NCBI RefSeq assembly: GCF_017254865.1
Contig: NZ_JAFKCV010000019.1
Coordinates: 1-64,000, forward strand
Reading direction: 5' to 3'
Length of the DNA: 64,000 nt
From: Bowmanella dokdonensis
Lineage (GTDB): Bacteria; Pseudomonadota; Gammaproteobacteria; Enterobacterales; Alteromonadaceae
Part shown: piece after piece, positions 48,219-56,354 of the stretch
Layout of the letters: every line of letters begins with the position of its first letter
Numbering within the stretch: the first letter of the stretch is position 1
Notes under the pieces: model-generated
Told to the model about the DNA's origin: nothing
Databases searched by the model: none
Seen by the model: the letters and a program-made list of their open reading frames with translations, nothing else
Made by a program: the position numbers and the translations under genes

Positions 48219-48344
48219 AGTTTTTTCCTTTAAGTTTCATGAAACTATGGAATTCAACAAGAAAGGAAGTTCTCATTTCACTCCATCTGTTTAAGTCTAT
48301 CCAAATAAAACCGGCTAAACCAGCTTTATTTAGAAACATGCCAG

Positions 48345-48374
48345 AGTGTAAGTCGTTTATTTTTCTAGTGTCAA
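48345..48374 (-). promoter_or_regulatory. Predicted sigma-70 promoter of the S-layer-like gene
   Basis: The minus strand has a perfect TTGACA (48374-48369), an 18-base spacer and TACACT (48350-48345). The expected transcript start near 48338 leaves a leader of about 120 bases. A consensus -35 fits a highly expressed structural protein. Confidence 0.65.
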
Positions 48375-48440
48375 CAGTTGCTTACTTTCCAGCAAGTCGT
48401 CTGTACACTTATCGACCGCCCCTAGCACACCTTGAGACTT

Positions 48441-48474
48441 AACCCAGGAAGCGGATATCTGCACTTCCTAGGTT
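48441..48474. repeat. Inverted repeat upstream of the S-layer-like promoter
   Basis: AACCCAGGAAG (48441-48451) is mirrored by CTTCCTAGGTT (48464-48474) with one mismatch and a 12-base centre. It lies between the secretin gene and the promoter. It has no T tail on either strand, so a regulator site is more likely than an intrinsic terminator. Confidence 0.7.
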
Positions 48475-48554
48475 AGCGCCCCAATGTTTTACCTGAAAAA
48501 ATCAGGGGGTTCAAGCCGCCATTGGCATAGTTATAAACACGGATAATTTTATAT

Positions 48555-50627
48555 TCAGTCCGATAACTTCAACTGACTAAGACCCTGATCAAACTGAGCA
48601 CGAATACTCAACCACTCTTCCTGATTGTGAATTATCCTTGGGGTGACCATTATTATCAACTCCGTCTTGTCAGTGACATCACTTTTACTGGAAAACAACT
48701 GGCCCAGTAAAGGAAGGTCACCCAGTCCCGGTACCTTAGAGTTTCCCTTGCTGACATTCTCGCTGATCAGTCCGCCCAGAATCACAGTTTGGCCGCTATC
48801 CGCCACTACTTCTGTTTGCATGGAGCGATCAAAGATGGAGGGAGCCCCCTGAGCAGTAATGCCGTCGTCCAGCACACTGCTGATATTCTGTGAAATCTCC
48901 ATGATAACCACCCCCTGGCTATTCACCGTCGGTGTAACATCCAGGGTCAAGCCGGTTTTTCTGTACTGTACGGAGGTAGTGACACCCACGTCAGGTGACG
49001 AGGTAGAGCTGACAATGGGTATATCCGTGCCAACCTCCATTGAGGCTGTTACACCGTCTCGAACCACCAGGGAGGGACGGGAGAGGACATTAACCAGACT
49101 ATTGCTTTGTTCAAGTTTAGCCGTAACATCCCAACGGCTGCTACCTGTAAGCACATAGGTCAACCCGCCAATATCTCCCAGACCTAATGCACCCTCAGTA
49201 CCCACGGTATAGTTATTGTTGTTCAGAAAAAACTCGACACCCTGTTTGAATTGATCTCTGAGCGTGACTTCGGCTATCACCACCTCCAATATTACCTGCT
49301 TAGGCATAATATCCATCCGCTTCATCAGCGGCAGCAATTGCTGATACTTTTTACCGGATGCAAAAACGATAATGGCATTGCTGCGCTCATCCACGACCAA
49401 GCGCATGCCGTCTCCCTCAGCTTTAACAATGGCCGGCTCTGACCTTTCAGCAACGTTACCCTGCCCTTCCTGCATACTGCTTATTTGGGGGCGAGCCAGT
49501 ACTTGTGAGCTGCCGCCAATTAACGGGGATAAACTTTCCATCAGGTCGGTGGCGCGGGCAAAACGTGGCTGAAACACAAAGTACTGTTCTTCACCGCCCT
49601 GCACGGGTTTATCCAGTTGCGCAGTCCAGAACTCTATTCTGCTAAGTAGCTCCTCTGAAGAAGCGAAAATTGCGACTGCTCCCAAGTGGCTCAAAGGCAC
49701 AAACACGACGCTCTTACCTTTGGCTCCGCCAGTTCCAACACTAATTCCTTCATTCTCAAGCAGCACTGTAGCCTGCTCTATGAAGGTTTCTGGAGGTATA
49801 TATGTAAATGTGGCCAAGCCAATATGTTGTCCCTGGTAGTAGGGTGCGTCCACCATATCCAAAAATTCTATTGCTTTGACTACGTCCTCTCTCTTTCCCT
49901 TAATGTAGTAAAGCCCCTGATCGAAATCGGGTATCAGCATGGCATTGGTCAGCTTTGACAAAATAAGGTTGTAGTTGCCCCTCATCCCATAGTCCAAAGG
50001 AACTATCTGAAAAATCTCTCGGCTTGTTTGTGGTACATCCTTAGTGCGGTTGCCAAATCCATACACTACTTCACCTTTAGCATTCTTCTCCGTATTCTTA
50101 ACTATATAGAAAAGTCCATCAGTCAGATTGATCAGATAGTTCTTTTGTGTCAGCACCTCTTCGACAATCCGAAACAATCTTCTCTTGCTGACTCTGTCCT
50201 GAAGATTCAGGGTCACCGTGGAGACATCATTCTTAGCGTTGTCATCCAGTACATAGTTCACCGCCAACAGTTCACCAAAGGTGTAGTGAAGGAAATCTTT
50301 AAGCGGCATATCATTCATGGCCAGCTCAACAAAGCTATTGTCGCTGAAAGTGTTCAACAGATCCTGGGAGCCGGAAACATCACTTCTTAATTTTGATGCT
50401 GGTGGCAACCGAACAAGCTGCCCCCCCTCTCCTTCATCACTGCCGTCTGCTCCACGGCTTCCCTCCAACAATTCCTGTGCGTTAATTTTAGGCGATTGCA
50501 GATAGGAGGGTTGCACCGCAACTGTATCTTTAAGGTTGGCTGCACAACCTGTGGTAAGCGACAGGACCAGCAGCCCCAGCAAACTCAAGCGGCGAGTGTG
50601 ACTTTCGATGGTATTAATTATATTCAT
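48555..50627 (-). CDS. gspD: Type II secretion secretin GspD
   Basis: GspD forms the outer-membrane gate of the T2SS. The 690-residue protein has a lipoprotein signal ending L-T-T-G-C with Cys28, so it may need no separate pilotin. N-domains follow from about residue 90, then the secretin core from about 430 with V-E-V-G-T-D-I-P near 545 and the signature V-P-G-L-G-D-L-P-L-L-G-Q-L-F near 640. Its ATG overlaps the GspC-like stop by 14 bases and has AGGAAAG upstream. It is the last gene of the T2SS train, as in Xanthomonas xps operons. Confidence 0.92.
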   Translation of the reverse strand: MNIINTIESHTRRLSLLGLLVLSLTTGCAANLKDTVAVQPSYLQSPKINAQELLEGSRGADGSDEGEGGQLVRLPPASKLRSDVSGSQDLLNTFSDNSFVELAMNDMPLKDFLHYTFGELLAVNYVLDDNAKNDVSTVTLNLQDRVSKRRLFRIVEEVLTQKNYLINLTDGLFYIVKNTEKNAKGEVVYGFGNRTKDVPQTSREIFQIVPLDYGMRGNYNLILSKLTNAMLIPDFDQGLYYIKGKREDVVKAIEFLDMVDAPYYQGQHIGLATFTYIPPETFIEQATVLLENEGISVGTGGAKGKSVVFVPLSHLGAVAIFASSEELLSRIEFWTAQLDKPVQGGEEQYFVFQPRFARATDLMESLSPLIGGSSQVLARPQISSMQEGQGNVAERSEPAIVKAEGDGMRLVVDERSNAIIVFASGKKYQQLLPLMKRMDIMPKQVILEVVIAEVTLRDQFKQGVEFFLNNNNYTVGTEGALGLGDIGGLTYVLTGSSRWDVTAKLEQSNSLVNVLSRPSLVVRDGVTASMEVGTDIPIVSSTSSPDVGVTTSVQYRKTGLTLDVTPTVNSQGVVIMEISQNISSVLDDGITAQGAPSIFDRSMQTEVVADSGQTVILGGLISENVSKGNSKVPGLGDLPLLGQLFSSKSDVTDKTELIIMVTPRIIHNQEEWLSIRAQFDQGLSQLKLSD

Positions 50628-51141
50628 TCTTTCCTGCGATATTAAAAAGCTTCAGGTTGACCGTCCGGCCATCACCAGCAACCAATTTTATATTGGTGCT
50701 GTCAAGTTCCACCAACTGATAGCCACTCAGTATTTCTCCTACGGTCAGCTTTATGGGGCGCGCCGATTGAAGATCCTGGCTTACGGCCAATATCAGAGCA
50801 TAGTGCTGTTTCTCTCTGACAATGCCAGCCAGACGATAGCGCTGGTTGCCCGCAAAGAGGCTGCTCAGTTCACCCTGTTGCTGCTTCTGGAACTCGTCAG
50901 TCCATTCTACTTTGGTCTGCTGTGGTGATGGTTCTTTGTCCTGCATATAGCCGGCCAGCTCTGATAGGATCTTCTGTGCTGAGGTTTCCGGCAAAGGTGC
51001 CCAGGCTATATCCAGCTCCATATTTTGTTTAACATTGGCATCACTATCCAGATCATCGAATACCACCCTGCTCTGCCAGTCATATACTGCAAAGAATCCA
51101 AAGACCATCATGAGAACCAAGTAGAGTTTATTTACCTGCAT
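50614..51141 (-). CDS. GspC/XpsN-like inner-membrane coupling protein without PDZ
   Basis: The 175-residue protein has one N-terminal membrane helix (about residues 5-20), a linker and a C-terminal homology-region-like domain: Y-R-L-A-G-I-V-R-E-K, I-L-A-V-S-Q and V-G-E-I-L-S-G-Y-Q-L. This is the pattern of GspC or XpsN, which connects the inner-membrane platform to GspD. The PDZ or coiled-coil module that follows in classical GspC is absent. The start at 51141 has a GGAGGGGG ribosome site and overlaps the GspM-like gene by 14 bases. Confidence 0.75.
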   Translation of the reverse strand: MQVNKLYLVLMMVFGFFAVYDWQSRVVFDDLDSDANVKQNMELDIAWAPLPETSAQKILSELAGYMQDKEPSPQQTKVEWTDEFQKQQQGELSSLFAGNQRYRLAGIVREKQHYALILAVSQDLQSARPIKLTVGEILSGYQLVELDSTNIKLVAGDGRTVNLKLFNIAGKNEYN

Positions 51142-51700
51142 CGCCCCCTCCCTGTTCTGCATGCATGGCATAAAACACCAGTCGGTACTCAGCCCTGGCT
51201 CTGCCCAAGCTTCGGCTGGTTTGTCTTTCTAACCGGACGTCAAATGTGCTGATATGGATTACCGGGTTTTGCTGCTCCATTGCCAAATGCCACCTGACGA
51301 TATTTTCAGTCTTACCATCAATACTGAAACTGGCAGTATGCTGCCACAGGGGGGCTCCCACCACTGGGACAGACGCCATCCAACTGATTCTATCGGCCTT
51401 GAGCTCAAAAGTATTCAACAATTGCTCTATCTCACGCTGGCGCGCCAACTGAAAAGCCGATTCGGCTTCTGCAGCAAATACCGACTGGCGTAGTTGCTCC
51501 TCAGCCGACTCCAATTCAGCCAGTTGCTGACTAAAGGCCTGCTGATTATTCAGAATGGCCAATCCTTTGCTTGTTCGTTTTTGCAACAGGATAATTTCCT
51601 GATGTTTGTCTTCCTGCCACTGTAACCAGGGTGCTAATCCAAAACGTAACATTGCCAGTATCACCAGCAGGACAAACAATAGCTTCATTCTATCGTTCAT
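51128..51700 (-). CDS. GspM/PilO-like assembly platform protein
   Basis: The 190-residue protein has one membrane helix near residues 6-24, a coiled-coil region near 35-85 and a small C-terminal ferredoxin-like domain. This is the layout of GspM and PilO, which dimerise with GspL. The sequence is divergent and the call relies on size, topology and the place between the GspL-like and GspC-like genes. Its ATG shares one base with the GspL-like stop (TGATG). Confidence 0.75.
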   Translation of the reverse strand: MNDRMKLLFVLLVILAMLRFGLAPWLQWQEDKHQEIILLQKRTSKGLAILNNQQAFSQQLAELESAEEQLRQSVFAAEAESAFQLARQREIEQLLNTFELKADRISWMASVPVVGAPLWQHTASFSIDGKTENIVRWHLAMEQQNPVIHISTFDVRLERQTSRSLGRARAEYRLVFYAMHAEQGGGDAGK

Positions 51701-52785
51701 CAGCGATTGCCCTCTACAGAAGGGGCATGTGTTGTTGGTTCAACCAGCTCAAATTGGATGGCGAAGGATTCGCGGTTGTTTCTAGTCGATATAGGCGTGG
51801 AAAAGCTGGCGTGGCGAACAAAAGACAGCGCCTGGATAACCGACAATACGTCAGAGGCGCTGGGAGCCTGCCCACTCAGTGTATAGCTACCCTGCTGATA
51901 TCTGATAAAACTGAATTGGGTATCTTGGGCAATCGCCGCTTTGACGACCAGCCATACATTGGCATGATGGTGAACCCCAGCCAGAATCTGGTTTACGTTA
52001 CTTACCTGGCTGCTAAGTTGCTCCAGTCGCTGCTGTGCAGACAATACCTGATTAAGTTCTTCTTTGAATTGGTCTGCCTGGCCTGTAACTGCGCTTTCCT
52101 TGTATAGGTAAAAACCACTAACCAGCAGATAATAAAGCAGGAATAAGGAGATCAGAAACACCGCCGGTTTTACCAACCAGCAGCTTATCCGCTCTCTGGT
52201 CCAAGGAACAAACATAGTCTTCAGACAGGGCAACAATTTTCGCAACTGGAACAGATTGGGAACGCTGATCTGGCCATCAACTTGCATGACATTATCACAA
52301 AGCTGGCCGGGAACGCCTACGGCATCACAGAATCGTTCCACATTGTGAATATTGCCCTCCAGCAATGAAGATTGATGCTTATTGCCAGTAACACTGATGA
52401 AGTAGGGATGGTCGCTGTCGACATGCAGCACGGCATCTTGGTGGTGTGAAGCCCAAATCCATTTCGAGTGGGGTATCAGCCAAAGAGGGCGTTGTGCATC
52501 AGACGAGAATAGTGAACTGGCGATTAGGTAATGCTTGACCCAATATCCCTGTCCTTGTTTATCAACCTCTGTAAACATTAGGATTCCGGCAGTCTTCTCT
52601 TCCAGTTCAAGAATGCGCTGAAGTTCTGCACGACTATTGACCGGAAAAAATTTGATTACCTCTCGGTACAGTTGCCTTGGCACCACCACAACCGGAACAA
52701 ACCCTTTGCTACGGACACCATCTAATCTGTTTATCTGGCCGTCTCTTTGGAGTTCTCCAATCAGACCTGCAAACCATTGTTTCAT
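51700..52785 (-). CDS. GspL-like assembly platform protein
   Basis: With the start at ATG 52785, which overlaps the GspK stop (ATGA), the protein has 361 residues. It has a cytoplasmic N-terminal domain of about 200 residues, one membrane helix near 206-228 (A-V-F-L-I-S-L-F-L-L-Y-Y-L-L), a coiled coil and a periplasmic ferredoxin-like end. This is the architecture of GspL, which recruits the ATPase GspE to the membrane. Sequence similarity to classical GspL is not obvious by eye. A longer start at 52803 lies inside gspK. Confidence 0.78.
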   Translation of the reverse strand: MKQWFAGLIGELQRDGQINRLDGVRSKGFVPVVVVPRQLYREVIKFFPVNSRAELQRILELEEKTAGILMFTEVDKQGQGYWVKHYLIASSLFSSDAQRPLWLIPHSKWIWASHHQDAVLHVDSDHPYFISVTGNKHQSSLLEGNIHNVERFCDAVGVPGQLCDNVMQVDGQISVPNLFQLRKLLPCLKTMFVPWTRERISCWLVKPAVFLISLFLLYYLLVSGFYLYKESAVTGQADQFKEELNQVLSAQQRLEQLSSQVSNVNQILAGVHHHANVWLVVKAAIAQDTQFSFIRYQQGSYTLSGQAPSASDVLSVIQALSFVRHASFSTPISTRNNRESFAIQFELVEPTTHAPSVEGNR

Positions 52786-53672
52786 TTTTGTTCTTGGTTC
52801 CATCTGCGTGACAGGATACTTATCGGCTCTGCCCCTTTCGCGCTAAGCAACACTACAAAAGTCTGCGAAAGTTGCGCTGAATCCGACTGGTAACGGGTTG
52901 TCACTGACAATACATTGCCCGGGTAAAAATACTGACCTTCACTTTCTTGCAGTCCGGTAAGATCGGTGAAGCGGTTGGCGTCGAATTGTGGATTGAGCCG
53001 GTTCTGGATAACCTGCTCGGCGACTGACTGGTCCAGGAGCAACCTTAACAACTCATCAGGGGCACCCATCAGATTAAAATTGGGCGAGGGTTGCACAGTC
53101 AAAAATTCCCGGATGCTATCCATTAACGGTTGACCAACTCCCCTCACATGCACCAGTTCTTCCACTGACTGCAGCGCACCATTGCGCGGCAGCAATCCGC
53201 CTGTTTCTTGGTAGTAATCGGCTTCAGCACCATTCAGGCGGGTCAGTGTATCCGCATCAACCCAGTCTGCCAAGCTTTGCAGAACAAGCTGAATCCTTCC
53301 CTGTTCCAGACCCAGGGCAGTAAGCAAGTTCGCGAGTTGATCCGAGGGCCCGAACGCAATATTAATTCTCCCCGACAAATCTTCAATTCTAATGGTCACT
53401 CTTTCGCTGTATTGGAAAGGTCTATTGTAAAAGTTCCAACGCCCCTGCAACCTGTCAGAACTTTCTTGTGTTCTGTCAGAGGTGAGCAATGCGAAAATAA
53501 TATCTGACTCAGCAGAGGCCAGTTGCGTCATAGCCTCCGTGTATTCCTGCATGCGCAACGCCCCCTCAATCTGTACTCTGGCAGTCTGGGAGAAATATAG
53601 GGCCAGCAGACTGATGATGGTGCTAATCAGCAACACCTGTATCAGAGCAACTCCCCTACTGATAGTTGTCAT
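52782..53672 (-). CDS. gspK: Minor pseudopilin GspK
   Basis: GspK is the large tip pseudopilin. The protein of about 296 residues begins M-T-T-I-S-R-G-V-A-L-I-Q-V-L-L-I, where the prepilin cleavage follows Gly and position 5 is not Glu, as is characteristic of GspK. A large insertion domain contains the repeated helix-hairpin-like parts of GspK (L-A-D-W-V-D-A-D near 145). The start at 53672 lies inside the gspJ 3' end; the longer frame to 53714 would spoil the leader. Confidence 0.88.
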   Translation of the reverse strand: MTTISRGVALIQVLLISTIISLLALYFSQTARVQIEGALRMQEYTEAMTQLASAESDIIFALLTSDRTQESSDRLQGRWNFYNRPFQYSERVTIRIEDLSGRINIAFGPSDQLANLLTALGLEQGRIQLVLQSLADWVDADTLTRLNGAEADYYQETGGLLPRNGALQSVEELVHVRGVGQPLMDSIREFLTVQPSPNFNLMGAPDELLRLLLDQSVAEQVIQNRLNPQFDANRFTDLTGLQESEGQYFYPGNVLSVTTRYQSDSAQLSQTFVVLLSAKGAEPISILSRRWNQEQK

Positions 53673-54363
53673 GATAAGGTGCCAGTTTTTGTTCCGCTTT
53701 GTCGGCCAAGTCAACCAACAACATCCCCTCCTCTCCCAAGCTTAAAGAGATTGCCAGCGGCAGCATTTGTGTAGTCTTGGCGTTATATGCCTTATACCAG
53801 CCGGGAACCACGTGCTGACCGCTAATGGACAAGCCTTCCTGATAAAGCACTTTTTGTTCAAGAGATGGCCAGGCAAAGAAACTGAAGATCAGGGGACTAT
53901 CCACCGCAAGCAAAAGTTTATGATACCGCCACTGATCACCGGCTTTGAGTTGCGTTTCGCTATAACCAGCCCCCGGGTTTTCAAAATACTCCAGCCGAGT
54001 TGCACTCTCTCCATGCTCGACAAGCAGCATGACAGTGGCGAGTCCGTCGGAGAATAAAGGTGCTGATGTAACCGTGGTTATGGTGGATGAACGTCCATCA
54101 AATGCCAACATTGGATCGCCGTTGTCATTTTCGACCACGTAGGGGGTAATCCCCTGTAAAACCCTATGCAGCAAAATCAGGTTCCGGGATTGTTCTACCT
54201 TCTGGTCAAACTTGCCCAACTGCCCGTCCCATTTTGCAATGAACACTGCATAGGCATAACTTCCAAGAAAGATTATACTGGTTAATACCACCATGGAGAT
54301 AAGCAGCTCGACCAGACTGAAACCAGAAGGCAGATGCCGAACCGGTAATAATTCGCCTCTCAC
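53656..54363 (-). CDS. gspJ: Minor pseudopilin GspJ
   Basis: The 235-residue protein has a short leader and the prepilin site S-G-F-S-L-V-E-L-L-I-S (residues about 13-23) with Glu at position 5, a hydrophobic alpha-1 helix and a beta-rich C-terminal domain. GspJ forms the tip complex with GspI and GspK, which flank it here. Its start overlaps the gspI stop (four bases), and it overlaps gspK by 17 bases. Confidence 0.87.
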   Translation of the reverse strand: MRGELLPVRHLPSGFSLVELLISMVVLTSIIFLGSYAYAVFIAKWDGQLGKFDQKVEQSRNLILLHRVLQGITPYVVENDNGDPMLAFDGRSSTITTVTSAPLFSDGLATVMLLVEHGESATRLEYFENPGAGYSETQLKAGDQWRYHKLLLAVDSPLIFSFFAWPSLEQKVLYQEGLSISGQHVVPGWYKAYNAKTTQMLPLAISLSLGEEGMLLVDLADKAEQKLAPYHDNYQ

Positions 54364-54773
54364 CAGCTGACCTTTTTATAAAGCAATATTTGCTTTCTAC
54401 CTTGAATGCTCAACTGAAGCTCCACTACCCAGAGTTTGAACCTTGCCTCCTGTGCCACCGATTCACCAGTGCTCAGATCTAACTCAGGCGGTACAGCTCC
54501 GATGGATTCCATCCTGGCTTGCCAGAAATACTCAATGCCCAAAACCTTTCCTTGTCCATTGAGCACGTCGGTTTCTTCGCTTTTCTGCCTTATTTCCAAT
54601 TCGGTCAAATCCATGATGAAGGGAACTACCTGCATCAGTTCCACGCTGACCTGTGCTTTCTGACTGGACAGCAACGCCCCTCTGTAGACCATGGTGGTGG
54701 TTGCAATGACCAGGAACATGATAAAACCGGCCACCAGCGTTTCCAGCAATGTAAAACCCTGTGACTTAGTCAA
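54360..54773 (-). CDS. gspI: Minor pseudopilin GspI
   Basis: The protein has the prepilin sequence S-Q-G-F-T-L-L-E-T-L-V-A-G and a hydrophobic helix, then a short beta domain ending in K-Q-I-L-L-Y-K-K-V. I place the start at TTG 54773 (137 residues) because GAGGAA stands just upstream and it overlaps the gspH stop by eight bases. GTG 54806 is an alternative, and an ATG at 54854 would give an unusually long leader. GspI starts assembly of the pseudopilus tip. Confidence 0.85.
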   Translation of the reverse strand: MTKSQGFTLLETLVAGFIMFLVIATTTMVYRGALLSSQKAQVSVELMQVVPFIMDLTELEIRQKSEETDVLNGQGKVLGIEYFWQARMESIGAVPPELDLSTGESVAQEARFKLWVVELQLSIQGRKQILLYKKVSW

Positions 54774-55143
54774 TCTGTTCCTCAGTTCTGATCGTTCTTT
54801 TCTCACCTCGGTAAAATACTTCGACTCTGGGCTGCAAGAATTCACCATTTGCATTGATTTTTATTCGTTGTGGTTCAAAAAAAAGCCCTGTGAAAACGTG
54901 TTCTCTGACATGCATCCCTTGGACGATAGTCGATTTCTTACCCTCCAGATTCACTTCTATATCCTGCCCCAGGAGAAAAGCCTGCTGTTCAAGTCGCTTC
55001 AAGTCTCGTTGAAATTCCAACAACTCTACATGTTCACGACTCTTCTCGACCTGCCTGATGGAAACAGGAGCAACCAAGCCCAACAAAGCAGAAGTGATTA
55101 GCAGTACGACCATTAACTCCAGCAAGGAAAATCCTCGGCTCAT
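54766..55143 (-). CDS. gspH: Minor pseudopilin GspH
   Basis: The 125-residue protein begins M-S-R-G-F-S-L-L-E-L-M-V-V-L-L-I, a prepilin leader cut after Gly with Glu at position 5, followed by the hydrophobic helix and a small beta domain. Size and order between gspF and gspI identify GspH. The start is ATG 55143; TTG 55149 would form a TTGA overlap with gspF and cannot be excluded. Confidence 0.85.
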   Translation of the reverse strand: MSRGFSLLELMVVLLITSALLGLVAPVSIRQVEKSREHVELLEFQRDLKRLEQQAFLLGQDIEVNLEGKKSTIVQGMHVREHVFTGLFFEPQRIKINANGEFLQPRVEVFYRGEKRTIRTEEQID

Positions 55144-55145
55144 GA

Positions 55146-56354
55146 TCAAAACGCCACATCATTGATAGAAACCATGCTGAGCAACATTACCACTACTACA
55201 CTACCCACTATCCCCCCCATCAGCAGAATGAGCAATGGTTCCAGCAGGGTGGTAATCCGGGTAGTAAAGGATTCAAAGCTGTCTCGACTTCGCTGGGTAA
55301 TTTCGGCGAATACCCTAGGCAAGGTGGCGGTTTCTTCTCCAACCTGCAACAAGGCAACGTAGAATGCCGGATAAATGGAGGTTTCTGCCAAACTTTCTGA
55401 TAGCTTGCCGCCACGACTAATCTTTTTGATACAGATACTCATTTCTGTCTTCAGATCTGGGTGGGAAAGATTACCCTCTGCAAGCTTTAAAGCATGGTCT
55501 ACCGACACGCCAGCTTCAAGCATCATAGTCAGGCCTGCATTGAAACGAATTCGTTCTATCAGAAGAGTAATACGGCTGATTCCAGGCAAGCGAAAAAATC
55601 TGGCTAGAAGTTTTTGCCTCAGCTCCAGATTATTCCAAGCGATCAATCCTAAAATAAGTAGCAGTACGACCCCCAGAAACAAAAACATCTGGTAGTTCAA
55701 CAACCAGTCTCCAACTCCCAGCATCAAACTTGTGTACCAGGGTAAATCCGGCACTCCTTCAAAAAGGCTGGCTAATTTCGGCACGATATAGTTAAAGACA
55801 AAGAAGACACTGGCAATACATACCAGCATTATTACCAAGGGATATGTCACAGCCTGGGTAACCTTGGAAATCAGGCTTTGGCGAAATTTCAAGTCTTCTG
55901 ACAGACGGCGAAAAATACGTGGCAGGTTGCCCGATGCTTCTCCAAGCCTGACTAGATTGACATAAAGCGAATCAAAGGTACCTCTTTGTTCTGCAAGTGC
56001 GTCTCCTAAAGAAGAGCCTTGTTTAAGCGAACCACTTACTTCTGAAAGCAACCTGACCAGCGCGGGCTTCATAGCCGTACGCTTGATGATATCGATACCT
56101 TTGTCTATTTTAACGCCGTTTTCCAATAAGATGCTCAGTTCGGAAGTCAGTAGTTCAAGATCGGCCAGGGAAACTTTATTGGACATCAGCCCACCAAGCA
56201 ATGCACCCGCGCCTTCAGAGACAGGTCTCACTTGGGCAACCAATATGCCCTGCTTCTCGAGTTTTATCTTTGCCTGCTGGAGATCCTGTGCTTCTATCTG
56301 TCCCTGACGCTTACCTCCCTGCTGATCGTAGCCACGATATTGATAAAACTGCAC
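55146..56354 (-). CDS. gspF: Type II secretion inner-membrane platform protein GspF
   Basis: GspF is the polytopic centre of the assembly platform. The 402-residue protein has two homologous GspF domains (about residues 65-190 and 268-390) with membrane helices near 165-190, 220-240 and 370-395. Motif-like segments include L-L-E-N-G-V-K-I-D near 75 and M-L-E-A-G-V-S-V-D-H-A-L near 275. It begins one base into the gspE stop. Confidence 0.93.
   Translation of the reverse strand: MQFYQYRGYDQQGGKRQGQIEAQDLQQAKIKLEKQGILVAQVRPVSEGAGALLGGLMSNKVSLADLELLTSELSILLENGVKIDKGIDIIKRTAMKPALVRLLSEVSGSLKQGSSLGDALAEQRGTFDSLYVNLVRLGEASGNLPRIFRRLSEDLKFRQSLISKVTQAVTYPLVIMLVCIASVFFVFNYIVPKLASLFEGVPDLPWYTSLMLGVGDWLLNYQMFLFLGVVLLLILGLIAWNNLELRQKLLARFFRLPGISRITLLIERIRFNAGLTMMLEAGVSVDHALKLAEGNLSHPDLKTEMSICIKKISRGGKLSESLAETSIYPAFYVALLQVGEETATLPRVFAEITQRSRDSFESFTTRITTLLEPLLILLMGGIVGSVVVVMLLSMVSINDVAF

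Larger units (their letters stand above)
48219..48554 (-). other. Leader and promoter region of the S-layer-like gene
   Basis: This 336-base gene-free stretch separates the secretin stop from the S-layer-like ATG. Reading toward that gene it holds a small hairpin (CCTGA/TCAGG), an 11-base inverted repeat (48441-48474), a sigma-70-like promoter (48345-48374) and a leader of about 120 bases ending with AAAGGA before the ATG. No RNA gene or small protein was recognised. Confidence 0.75.

Noticed and set aside
48441-48474. Inverted repeat as a terminator of the T2SS operon
   Set aside because: The stem is good but neither strand has a T run after it, so an intrinsic terminator is not supported. 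It is listed as a repeat only.
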